A stretch of 64,000 nt of DNA, taken from the NCBI GenBank assembly GCA_022432975.1, contig CM039511.1, positions 18,564,557-18,628,556 of the forward strand, given 5' to 3'. The DNA is from Begonia masoniana (taxonomy: Eukaryota; Streptophyta; Magnoliopsida; Cucurbitales; Begoniaceae). Position 1 is the first letter of the stretch; each line of letters starts with the position of its first letter. The notes under the pieces were generated by a model that worked only from the letters and a program-made list of their open reading frames with translations, searched no databases and had not been told where the DNA came from. A program made the translations under genes and the position numbers. Below are positions 44,871 to 57,650 of this stretch, piece after piece.

Positions 44871-46612
44871 TTAAGTATCAGCACTATCTGGCACACCCGC
44901 TGGAACATCCTCTGGGACACTGGATGGACCAGCTTCTTCCATGGCCTTGGCCTGTGAATCTGAGTCTGCCATGTGAGGATTTTTCTTGTAAATATCATTT
45001 AATAACACAGAAATTGTTGATCTCTGTTTTTCCAGCTCAGAAATTTGGATGCTGAGAGATTTGGACATATCCAACAAAAATTTCACAGACCGAGCTAGGA
45101 GAGCAGAGTCAGTATTAGACTCAGAAATTGGCAGACCTTCGACAAATCCTTCTAAATCATTCTTGTGCTCCCCCATGTGCAGTTTGTAGCTAATTCTAAT
45201 TTCCTCTTTTTCTTCGTATAACACTTCATTCTCTCTTTTAATGGACTGTTAGGAGGTTAAAACACCATATATGAGGGATGGAAATGGAAGTGCTAACCTG
45301 GAATTTTTTCCTTTCTCATGCTTCATAATTTGATAAAAAAATAGCTGTCCAAAATCAACAAATATAGAATTCCCAATTTTAAATAAAAATGCTGCCATAA
45401 TCTTATTCACCCATGTGCCATGGGATGTAGGTAGCCAATTTCGCATAGCAATTTTATGGAGAATACCATACTTAACTGACAATTGGGCAGCAGGAAAATC
45501 TTTGCCATGGGGCCATATTCTTTGAACACCCCCAGTGACATCAAAGATAATTATGTTGAAATCGGGTACAAACTTGGCAGATGCAGTTGTTTTTAACCCC
45601 AAATATGCATTAATAATCATCGGGGTAAAATCAAAAGTGTGGCCTCTCAAATAAACCTTACCAAAATCAGGATGGACAGAGTCTTTCACATCTGAATTTA
45701 GATTACAATAAAATTCTTGGACAATTTTCCAAACAAAAGGACAGAAACCTCTAAAATTTTTCTCTAATCCAAGACTAAGGAGATGGTAAACGACTGCTTC
45801 ACATTGAGTAAAATCTCCTTCGTGAATTTTCCTTTCTGGCCAAATATTTCTTTGGGAGAAATTTGGACATCTGCTTGCATGAAGTCTAGACTTACTTGGA
45901 TTTTTACTCGTCTCACCTTTCTGTGGAGATTTGGATTTTGCAGAGCTTTTATGAACCGGACCTTCACTGGTCTTCAATCTTTTGGTTTTTTGAGCTGTTG
46001 ATGGACTTGCTTTCAGTGGTTTAACCGTGACTGGTTTTTGAACCTTCTCAGTTGATGGCTTAGTGGTCTTTGCGATAGTGGTTTTGGACGTTTTTGGAGC
46101 CGAGGATTTAGAGGCCTTTGGAACAGAAGATTTAAAGGCACTTGAAGCAGAAGTTTTTGAACGCTTTGGGTCAGCTATTCTTGAGGATTTTCGTGTCGGC
46201 TTTTCTGGAGTTATACCCTGAAAATCTTCATCATCTGTATTTACTTCTAAGACGGCTTCTTGAAGCCATGAACTATCAGAAGAGGATTCTTTTTCAACTT
46301 GTGGCGTTTACCTTTTGAGGACGTAGTTACTTTTGAATTTCTTGGTGCCTTGGGCAGCACAGAACTAGTTTTGAACTTATCCCCACTGGTTTGTCGAAAT
46401 CTTCGTTTAACCCCGAACGAATCTACCTGTGTAATGGGAATGGCTCCTTCTGTAATTTTTGGTTTTTCCTTTCTGTGAATAGAGGATTTTACTGGTGGTG
46501 AAGAAGGTGAATAAATCACTATGACCGAATTCAACCTTGGCATTACCTCTGAAGCATCTACTGGAATATGGCCAGAAATTTGCTTGTCGATAACCTCTTC
46601 AATAATCACCAT
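44871..46612 (-). pseudogene. SIRE envelope-position ORF (plant transposon protein domain), broken
   Basis: Minus strand, downstream of the pol stop at 47111. An N-terminal segment from ATG at 46612 (MVIIEEVIDKQ) shifts frame near 46290, at an A-run. The main frame then covers 46290 to 44871 with one TAA at 45249-45251. It has a Lys/Ser/Thr/Pro-rich stretch (KSSVPKASKSSAPKTSKTT) and a globular core. The core includes VWKIVQEFYCNLN, VYLRGHTFDFTPMIINAYLG and NWLPTSHGTWVNK. It ends in a coiled coil (DMSKSLSIQISELEKQRSTISVLL). This matches the domain found as the extra gene of SIRE elements, called envelope-like by position. I see no signal peptide and no clear membrane anchor, and an envelope role is not shown. 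Confidence 0.75.
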
Positions 46613-47110
46613 TTTGGGAGAGAGAGCGATTGAAAAACCCTAGAAGCAGATTGTTGATCGAAGAGAAGTAAGAGAAATAGTGTTCTGGTAAACTCTTAAA
46701 TTTGAAATATCTTCCATAAATATCCGTCAAATCTCATAATAAATAGGAGAATCTCATATATTTAGTAAATTTTTGGAAAATAAATCCAACAATCTACCAA
46801 GTTACCATAAATCAATCAATAAAATTAATTTCTCATGAATCTTTGAACATGCGTCAGATCTCTGCAATTTGGGAAATAGATCCAATATAATGATGCTCCA
46901 AACTTCATAAAAATAGACTTCCAAGTTTGCAAGAGAATAATCAGAATTTTGCATGTCACATACGGTGTTGCTCCATAGAATAATAATATCAACAAGGATC
47001 ACTCTCAGCAAGGGATGAGTAATACACAGTAGATTTCCCAAAAAAATAAACAAACGCCTAAAGCACGTGGCAAATTTTTTTTTTTTTATTAAATAAATTT
47101 GATAAACGAC

Positions 47111-50100
47111 TTACATAACACAGAGGCCTAGGGCAGACCTCAACTCTTCAAATCTTACACCATCTAATGCCTTGGTGAAAATATCGGCAATTTGTTTTTC
47201 GGTCACCATATGTTTCAAATTAATAATTTTGTCCTCCACTAGAGATCGAATAAAATGATGTCGAATGTCAATATGCTTTGTCCGTGAATGCTGAACAGGA
47301 TTTTTAGAAATATTGATAGCGTTCAAATTATCACAATAGAGGGTCATGACACCCTGTGTGACACCATAGTCTTTCATCATTTGTTTCATCCAAAGAAGCT
47401 GCGTACAGCTGCTACCTGCTGCTATATACTCTGCCTCGGCGGTAGATAGAGAGATAGAATTCTGCTTCTTACTGAACCATGACACTAAGTTGTGTCCTAC
47501 ATAAAAACATCCACCCGAAGTGCTTTTTCGATCAACAGAACTTCCTGCCCAGTCAGCATCACAATAACCCACCAGATTTGCATTAGAATCAAAAGAATAC
47601 CAAATGCCATAATCAGTTGTTCCACTAACATGTTTTAGAATTCGTTTAACTGACACTAAGTGAGACTCCTTCGGATTTTCTTGAAATCGAGCGCATAAAC
47701 CCACGCTATAACAAATATCTGGTCGGCTGGCAGTTAGATATAAGAGACTTCCAATCATACTTCTATACAAACGCTGATCAACAGAAATTCCCTTTTCATT
47801 TTTGGAAATTTTCTCATGTGTCCCAAGGGGTGTTCTACTCGGGCGAGCATTCTCAAACTTAAATTTTTTCAATAAATTCTTAGCATATTTGGCTTGAGAG
47901 ATAAAAATATCATTCTTCCCTTGTTGTATTTGAAGGCCGAGAAAATAATTTAGTTCTCCAACCATACTCATCTCAAATTCGCCGGTCATTTGAGCTACAA
48001 ACTCATCCACCATAACCTGTGACACCGAGCCAAACATTATATCATCAACATAAATTTGAGTAAGTAGGAACTGACCTTTGTCACGGCGAACGAATAGGGT
48101 TTTATCTACTCCCCCTCGCTCATATCCCTTGGTTAATAGATATTGCGTGAGGCGTTCATACCATGCATGAGGGGCTTGTTTGAGCCCATATAACGCCTTC
48201 TTCAACTTATACACATACTCGGGATAATGAGGGTCTTCAAAACCCTTTGGTTGAGCAATATAAACTTCTTCATTGAGAAACCCATTGAGGAAAGCACTCT
48301 TCACATCCATTTTATATAGCTTGAACCGCATAACACAAGCGATAGATAATAAAAGCTGAATAGATTCAAGACGAGCAACCGGAGCAAATGTTTCATCAAA
48401 TTCATACCTTCAATCTGAGAATACCCTTGAGCAACTAGCCGAGCTTTGTTGCGAGTAATGTTGTCATGCTCATCGGTCTTGTTCTTGTAAATCCACTTAG
48501 TACCAATAACGTTCAAATCGGGAGGACATGGTACTAAGTCCCAAACTTGATTGCGGGAGAATTGGCTGAGTTCTTCTTGCATAGCTTCTATCTAGTATTC
48601 ATCTAGTAATGCTTCTTTCACATTCTTGGGCTCAATGGTTGATGTAAAGCATGCCATTTGAATCATTTCATGATAATTAATCCTCGGCTTATCTCTGGTG
48701 CGTATACCATCATTCAGACCCCCAATAACCTCATTTGCAGGATGATTCTTCTGAACACGTATAGACGGTGGCCTGTTGTGTAAGGTAGACACTTCTAATT
48801 CATCAATTGTCTCTGTTTGATCTGTGACACCGCCTGTGACACCTTCTGTGACACCGGATGGAACACTAAGGCCTTCATTGTTTGAAATCTGATTTGCATC
48901 TTCTTTCAGATTAAATGCTGTGTCGAGAGAGTCGTCTACTTGAACGTTTGCAGATTCAATAACAGTTCGAGTTCTTTTGTTGTAAACTTGATAAGCACGG
49001 CTATTTGTAACATAACCGAGAAAGATAGCCTCATCACTCTTAGGATCTAGTTTCCCCTTGTGTTCCCTGTCATTCAACACAAAGCAGATGCTACCAAACG
49101 GGTGAAAATAATGAAGATTCGGAGTTTTACTTTTCCATATCTCATAGGGTGTCATATAAGTTTTGCCACGGAGATACACCCGATTTATGGTATAACAAGC
49201 AGTGCTTATAGCTTCAGCCCTAGAACTTTTGAGGAACATCCCTTTCATGTAGCATTACTCGAGTTATTTCAGCCAATGTACTGTTCTTCCTTTCAACGAT
49301 CCCATTTTGTTGAGGAGTTTTAGGCTCCGAGAATTCATGAGCAATCCCTAGATGTTTACAAAAATCCGAGAAATCAGAATTTTCAAACTCTCTTCCATGG
49401 TCACTGCAGATGCGAATAATCTTCAAGATAACATTGACTTGAAAATTGACTTGAAGGCTCTAAAAGTGTCGGACTTTTCTCTAAGAAATTCCACCCATGT
49501 GTAGCGTGAGAAATCATCAACAGTAACGAAGACATATCGTTTTCCTCCAATACTTTCAACCGGCATTGGCCCCATTAGATCCATGTGAAGTAATTCAAGT
49601 ACCCGAGTAGTTGAGGATGACTGTGACATCGGGTGTGACACCTTGGTTTGCTTTCCGATTTGACATGGTCCACATAATTTGTCTTCATCAAATTTTAATA
49701 CAGGAATTCCCCGGACAACACCTTTTGAAATAAGCTTTTCAAGCATTCTGAAATTAACTTGTCCCAACTTTCTATGCCATAGAATAGTGTCTTCCATACT
49801 CGTCCGAAGGCAAGTAGACGAGGAAGAAATAAGATAACAATTGTCGGATGACCTAGCTCCTTTGATAACACACTTGTTGTTTTGATCGGTCAACACACAT
49901 TTTTCTCTTGTGAATTGCACATTCAATTCTTGATCACAAAGCTGGTTAATACTGATTAGATTAGATTTCAGACCATTTACCAATAACACATTACTCAACT
50001 TTGGTAAACCAGGAACATTTAACGTTCCCCTTCCAATGACATCCGTTGAGACACCGTTGCTGAATGTTACTTTTCCCACAGATTCGGGTATAATATCTGT

Positions 50101-51993
50101 CAAATATCTCTCTTCACCTGTCATATGTCTAGAACATTCACTATCAAAATACCATGCATTAGTTCCGATTGCCTTTAGTGAAAGATGTGTAACATTACAC
50201 CTCAAATTTGATTTCATCACCCATTTCTGATAAGGGAATCTGTAAGAAGAAGCATTTCTAACAGTACCAAGTCTTAGATCCGCAAGATAATTGAAGCATT
50301 TAGGATGAATATGACCACGACGTTGGCAATAATGACACACAGAACCATATATGTTACCTTTTGTGCTTGCAACATGATAGAAGTTATAGGAATTTGATTT
50401 TCTGTCAGTTCTTGGCATTCTGTTTGCAACTTGCTTTCCTTTGTAATCAAATCCCTTGTCTGACACCGGTTGTGACATCGAACTTGCCCTTAAGAATTTC
50501 ATCACAGAGCGATTTCTTTTACTTGCAACATTCTGTGCAATAGAGCTTTCACCTTTAAAACCCAATCCAGATCGATTTCCACCTGATTTGCTGACGTTGA
50601 GGATATCATCTAATTTAGAAGAACCCGAGTTTAGCATTTTGACATTCTTCTTCATGAGACTTATCTCATTGGTTAGATTTTTAATTTCATCCTGACTTGT
50701 TTCCAGCTTGGTCTCCAAATTATCAATAACATTTTGAAGATCATTCTTCTCATCTTTCAAATTTCTAATATGTATGTGTAGAAGCTGATTTACTTTAACA
50801 AGCTCGGTCCATTTCTTATGCAAAAATTTGTATTCTCCAATAATATCTTCTTCTGAGACTGGTTTTTCGTCTTCATCACTACTATTGGAAAAACTGTCTG
50901 TGACACCTGGTATAACACCACCATTTTCTTCTCGTTCTTCCTTTCCAACAAGCGCCACATGGTTACTCTGAAATTCGTCTTCCTTCTTTGACTCATCCTC
51001 ATTCCAGGTTGCATTCAGAGAATTCTTCTTTTTCTTTAAGGTATTAGCACATTCTGCTTGTATATGCCCGAAACTTTCACACTCTCTGCACTAAATGCCT
51101 TTGTTCTTAAATGGTTGATCAGATACATGAGTTTCTTCTCTGTGCTTCTTATTGCTTGAAGAACCATTTTTAAAGTTGGTGAAACCCTGTCTGACACCGC
51201 GAGTATTTCGTCCAAATCTCTTCATAACTCTGCTGAAATTCTTTGATAGCAGGGCTAGAGACTCCTCCAAGTCATCTTCATCCTGCTCGTTGTAATTTTG
51301 TACCTCTGTTTTAAAAGCAACTCCCTTTGCCTTCTTTATTTCGGTGTCTCCTCCAAGATTCATCCCAAACGTTCTAAGAGATCCCATCAACTCTTCTAGC
51401 TTCATTTTAGAGACATCTTTGGCTTCTTCTATGGCAGTGACTTTATAGGCAAAACATTGTGGCAAAGACCTTAAAGTTTTTCTTACAAGTTTTTCTTCGG
51501 AAAACATCTCACCGAGAGCAAATGCTTTATTAGCTATGTCACATAATTTTGTGTTGAACTCGCCAATAGTCTCATCTTCCTGCATCCTTAGATTCTCAAA
51601 TCGAGTGGTTAACATTTGCATTTTGGATAACTTTACCGTAGATGTTCCTTCATAGGTGGTTTGAAGAATTTCCCATGCCCGTTTTGCAGATTCGCATGTG
51701 GAGATGAGTCTGAACTGAATTGGATCCACACCATTCAAAATAGCATTTAGAGCCTTTGAATTGCTAAGTGCCAAAGCATCTTCATTTACGTTCCAATTTT
51801 CTTCGGGTTTTGGAGATATAATACGTTCTGCATCAGTGTTCATAGGGTGATTCCAACCTGTTAAAATAGATCTCCAAGCCTTCTCATCAATAGCTTTAAT
51901 GAATGCCCTCATCCTTGCTTTCCAATAAGCATAATTACTTCCATCCAACAATGGCGGACGCATTGTAGAACCTCCTTCTTTCATAGAGTCCAT
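47111..51993 (-). pseudogene. SIRE gag-pol, interrupted
   Basis: From ATG at 51993: gag (MDSMKEGGSTMRPPLLDGSN, then AYWKARMRAF); TAG at 51091-51093; CCHC knuckle CRECESFGHIQAEC; a coiled coil (near 50760-50600); and a second CHYCQRRGHIHPKC knuckle. The protease site reads DSECS, where the clade has DSGCS. Next is integrase (HRKLG..CGPC finger, DDFSRYTW, SDHGREFEN, TPQQNGIVERKN), with frame changes near 49420 and 49235. A TAG at 48592-48594 precedes RT and another shift lies near 48400. RT keeps YVDDIMFGS, and RNase H keeps YCDADWAGS, STAEAEYIA and YCDNLNAI. The last frame stops at 47111. The element cannot express a full polyprotein. Confidence 0.9.
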
Positions 51994-52063
51994 CGCACAC
52001 GAACTATAATCTTGTCCCGCTGATCCCGCTTAAGAAACAGAAGTGACCAGCTCTGATACCAAT

Positions 52064-53207
52064 TGAAAGATTATGATTAGTTATGCGGTGTCACACAGGG
52101 TGTTACGTGTGACACCGATAATGAATGCAATGACGAACAATATAAATATGCGGAAATAAATGAGACAGGAGGTTGTTAACGCAGTTCGACATTCAGCCTA
52201 CATTTACGGGGCCACGCCCAGATATAAAAACATTTCTTTGAGTTCACAAAGTTACAAGACAATCGGACTTATACAATAAAGACTCCCTCTTATCTTTCTC
52301 GCCGCCTCTAGCTAACTTCCTCAAGGAAACTGTTTTTGCAAGCTCCCATCGACTTAAGAACGACCTCTCCCGAGATCTAGAAAACAACAAGATCCCCTTG
52401 TTGTTGATTCCTCCCAGAATCCGTGTTATGGCAAGATCCCCTCGCCCACGATCAACTTGACAAGCTTCCCTTGTCTAAAAACAGAACTCCTCCTGAGTTC
52501 GGATGCAGCCTCCTCCCGAGACTGAGCTTCAATGAAAAACAAAGAAATATTGCCTCCTGGGACACATCTTGGAACACCAGAGTGTTGTCTTCGGACGCAA
52601 TAATCAACACACTCAATAAATCGATGCAATCCCCAACATAAGAAGAGTGTGTAAAACAATCACAGACCCAAATGTAGAAACGTTGGGAGTGAAAGAAAAG
52701 CGAAGGCACAAAGAACGAATAAACCTTTTTACGCGAAAATCAAAACTCCGACGTCAACCACTTCACAGAAACAAAAAATTTAAATATCATTGGTAGCTTC
52801 CATATCTTTGATTCAGTCAGTTACCAAATTAGATAGAACGTCGCAAGACTTAAGGAAAACAAATCTTAACTAATTCGGTTGAGTGACACACCATGTGACA
52901 CTTTAGGAAAGTATCGCTAACTTCCTTAATATGGCTCCGAAAATTTTGGTAAGCATTCGATTATTCATGGGAACTCGAAGCCCAACAGATTTTACCAAAT
53001 CTCCATCAAATCGGCTTACCAAAACAAACTTTTCAAAAAAGCAAATGTCTTTAGCTTTTTCAATAACTTTCCTATTAATCTTATTTCCTTATTTTTCTCT
53101 TTCACAGAATCTTCATGATTGTTAATATGACGCCATCCAATAATCAGAATGCAATATTTCTTGATCACCAAGAAATAATTATCAATTTGGAAAAACACAT
53201 TATCTCC

Positions 53208-53243
<36 letters not shown>

Positions 53244-53288
53244 CCAAAAAATCAATGCCAATTTATATGAAATATCTTTGCATTTACA
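52064..53288 (-). repeat. SIRE element 5' LTR
   Basis: 1225 bp, copy of 43175-44393. Its (AT)n tract (53212-53241) is the left boundary of a local duplication that also takes in the LTR edge and flanking DNA (see 54164-54665). Confidence 0.9.
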
Positions 53289-53419
53289 TTAATGATGACA
53301 CTTAATCTCTATAAATTCCTCTAAGTTTATTTGTCATAAGGTAGGTAAGTGAAATATATTTGGTCTTCTACCTTATTTGTTCCACTGAATCTCCTAAAAA
53401 AAATGTATATATATATATA
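53242..53419. repeat. Source copy of a local duplication spanning the SIRE LTR edge
   Basis: 164 bases (53242-53405) comprising the last 47 bases of the LTR and 117 bases of flank, followed by a short (TA)n. The same 164 bases recur at 54441-54604 with one substitution seen (tttgttcc versus ttcgttcc). Confidence 0.9.
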
Positions 53420-53563
53420 CCTTTGGACGGAAGACACAAAGAACACTCACGAACAACAAAATCTCTCATACTCTTCATAAAAAGTGATCAAATCAAGTAA
53501 AAAAGAAAAAAGAAATACTCAAAAAACAAGACTTACCCAGTCAAGAAAGTGAGTATTTCTTGC

Positions 53564-53725
53564 TAGGGGTGGGCATGGGCCGGTTCGGTCCGATCCCGAG
53601 CCCAAACCGAACCGACCCAAACAGGTTTGGGATTTTTTTTTGCTGGAACCTGGACCGGTCCGGTGCGGGACCGGGACCGAACCTGGACCGCACCCGAAAT
53701 CCCGGTCCGGTCCCTGTTCCGCCTG
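53564..53725. mobile_element. hAT-type left end, fragment
   Basis: TAGGGGTGGGCATGGGCCGG at 53564 is a typical hAT terminus followed by GGTTCGGTCCG / CCGGTCCGG subterminal words to about 53720. No matching right end or copy of the adjacent 8 bases (tttcttgc) was found before the (AT)n tract at 54164. The open frames here follow the repeats and are not genes. Confidence 0.6.
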
Positions 53726-54665
<940 letters not shown>

Positions 54666-54668
<3 letters not shown>

Positions 54669-54881
54669 CTACTTCGAATTTAACACCAACTCAATATATA
54701 ATAAAAGAAATGGAAACGATTAATAAAAATTTAGAGTTCCCCAAAAAAACTGAAATAGATAGGGTGAAATCCAAGTATTCCATACAAAATAGCTACGCAA
54801 TTCACACAAACCCAACAAATACCAGAAAGCATAACGATAAAATCAATGATGCCATTTGCAAGTTGCTTCTAAGAAAGAAGA
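54666..54881. other. Flank of Gypsy-2, no gene
   Basis: AT-rich sequence up to the Gypsy-2 3' LTR. The five bases before the LTR cannot be paired because the other end lies outside the window. Confidence 0.5.
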
Positions 54882-57611
54882 TGTGACAGCCCGAAACCGG
54901 ATCCCGATCGGAATCCGATTACCAAGCCGTCACTTCGGGACAGTTATCAGAAAACAGTGACTATTTTTTTTGAACATTATACTTTTAAAACATTGACAGA
55001 GAAAGAGAGTTATCTGGAGTGGAAAGTAAAACAGGAAGCAGTTAAAATCCAAAGGGGCAGAGTGAATGACAAAATAAAAGAGTGGAGCAGAAAACAGAAA
55101 TGAATTGTAAATATAGAAGTATAGTAAAACAGGAAAAACATAGGCGGAAGACTCAGTTTAAAAGAGTTCATCGGTGGATTGAACAAGACAAAATAGATGA
55201 CGCCAGCCGGAAGATGGATGACGTCAACCGGAGGATACAGACAGTAAACGTAATCGGCAGAAGAAAAGAAACTGAAGACAAGTAAAACTGGGCTGAAGGT
55301 TTAAACTGGCGGTGGATGTAGGCAGAAATGAACAGTGACAATCGGTAAATGTGAATAAGACAAAACAGATGACGTCGGGCAGAAGATGTAGCTGACGTCG
55401 GACGGAAGATGTTAATAAAACTGGGCGGAAGACTTGGATGACGTCAGCCGATAGAAGTATTTAAAACAGACGGAATTGCATTTTTCACCGGTGGATGTAA
55501 ATTTTAAAGACGGGCAACGGGCAGCGGTGGACGTGAATTTTTACACGTATCGGTGGATGAAATTTTTAAAACGGGCAGCGGGCAGCGGTGGATGTAGGCA
55601 AAGTTCCTACTGGAAGATGTAATCGGAAAACATAGTTTTAAAGGCAGAATTTACAACTTTTACAGGGAGACATACGGGCAGGGAGCATCAAACAGAAGGC
55701 ATAAGGGTTTCAAACCTTCAAAACCCGATTCAAAATAAGATTTTTGAAACACACTTTGCAGATGACAGATCTCAACTGACAGATTTAAGAAAAACAGACT
55801 GCATGGATAACTCTAAAATTCGAGACCATCCATGCAAATCTTAAAACAGGAAAATATTCTAAAACATTTCAAAACATTCAGAACATGAGTTCAACTGTCA
55901 AATACAGCAGTTTTAAAATTTTGACACAGAATCTATACAGTATTTCAAAATCTGAATATCAGTAAGACATACTTTAAAATTGACAGGTTCAAGGAAATAA
56001 ATTACATGGATAGTTCTAAAACCAGAATTCATCCATGCATGAACTAATAGAAACATTCCAAACAAATTTCAGAATACTTTAGTATATAAACTTAACTGTC
56101 AAATACAGTGGCTTCTAAAACTTAGACAACAAACCTATACATTGTTTTAAAATCTGAAGGTCAGTACAGGGCATGACATATACTTGCAGAATTTCTTCAA
56201 ATGAAGAGTTTTACAACCAAACCAGAACTTCTAGACGACTTTACAGATATAGACATTTCAGAAAACTTAAACCTCAGATCAGAAACATGTCTAGCTGCAG
56301 CAACCACCCCGAGAGCTCGAATCACCAACCACCTAATGATCAGACTGAGGCACAAAGTCCTCATTTTCGGGTTCAGTACCTACATCAGAGAATTCACCTA
56401 TGAGTCTAAAACTCAGTAAGAACATAATACAGATGCAGTGATGCAAAATGCTATGCATGCGGTTTTCAGAATACAGTGACAGAACATTACATTATGTTTC
56501 AGTGGCAGAGGGGTATAAGTGGGGCTTATAGGGGATCTGACAAGCAGAGGGTGCACTATCAGGCACAGCAGTTTTCAGAATCCCAGGGAGGGATAAAACC
56601 AGAGGGTCCTTGGTAAGGACAATTTCTTTTCAGACTCCCAGGGAGGGATAAAACCAGAGGGCCAGTCCCCGTTCCACACTTAACCAATACATTTCAGTCA
56701 GATTTTATCTTGTATAACTTTAAAATGGTGCAGAAACATTTGCATGTCTTTCAGAAAAACGTGTATGCATAAACGGTGCTTGAACTTAAACTGGCAGACA
56801 ACAGAAATAAGACAACAGAAAGTAAATCAAAGCCAGACATATCAGAACATAACTCTAACTCTTCTACCCAAAACAACCCGACAGGACAGAAAACCTAGTA
56901 CCTCCAAGATGTAGGGCCTTAAGGGCCAACCTACGGATATGAACTTACCTGTTGCTGCAGAGTTGATAGTCCTGAACGTCTCGAAAATGCTCGAACCTGT
57001 ACATGCACGTTCAGAAAATAAACAAGCTGAAAATGGTAACAAATAACTTAGTAGAAACCGTTCCAAACTCATTCAAATCCTTAGAAAACAAACCGGTGTG
57101 TTTTCATCCAAAAACAGTGAGTTTTCTCCAAATACCACAACCCTAAACTTCAGTAAAACTCACATTAAACTTGTCCAAACTTGTTAGCATTAGTAGATAT
57201 TTACCTTAGCGAAGGAGCATAAAGAAATATGAGGTGATCGAAATAACTTCGATGGTTGTTTGTCGACAGGAAGAGAGAATGCCGAGAAGAGAATGGAGAA
57301 GGAGCAGAAAGAAATATGAGGTGATCGAAATAACTTCGATGGTTGTTTGTCGACAGAGAAGAGAAATCCATAGGGTTTCACGTAGGAAGTGGAGTATGTC
57401 TTGTTCAGCAAGTTGCCAAGTGTCAACTGTCCATTGGCTATCTTCCACCAACCTTAATTTCTCTCCAAATTGCCCTTCCATGCATTTCAAAATTAGTGTT
57501 TTGTTTAGTTACACCTAGTTTAGTTCTCAACAAAATACATATTGTATTTATATTAATCAATCCCGCAAAATGATTCGGGAATAATTACAAACAAAAGGGC
57601 CGGGTGTTACA
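54882..57611 (-). repeat. Gypsy-2 3' LTR
   Basis: 2730 bp. Notable contents are four TGACGTC sites between 55217 and 55445, and several CGG(T/A)(G/A)GATG words on the plus strand between 55200 and 55620. There is also a 55-bp-spaced direct repeat with TCCCAGGGAGGGATAAAACC (56581 and 56636), and an 87-bp tandem duplication (57211-57384). Confidence 0.93.
57211..57384 (-). repeat. 87-bp tandem duplication in Gypsy-2 LTR
   Basis: Two units begin GAAGGAGCA at 57211 and 57298. Each contains the small hairpin ATCGAAATAACTTCGAT followed by GGTTGTTTGTCGACAG. The second unit diverges in its last 30 bases. Confidence 0.8.
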
Positions 57612-57650
57612 TTCCACCCACCTTAACAGAAATTTTGTCCCAAAATTTGC

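Larger units (their letters stand above)
43175..53288 (-). mobile_element. SIRE-type Ty1/copia element with envelope-position ORF
   Basis: LTRs lie at 52064-53288 (5') and 43175-44393 (3'). The target duplication ttaat is perfect (43170-43174 and 53289-53293). The primer site is the complement of TGGTATCAGAGC, ending at 52061, two bases from the LTR. A purine tract (complement of tttccccctata) abuts the 3' LTR at 44394. A gag-pol pseudogene (51993-47111) is followed by an extra ORF (46612-44871), the layout of the SIRE/Maximus clade. Its gag contains an added coiled coil. The LTRs differ at many sites (mid-90s percent by eye), so it is older than Copia-1 and Gypsy-1. Confidence 0.95.
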
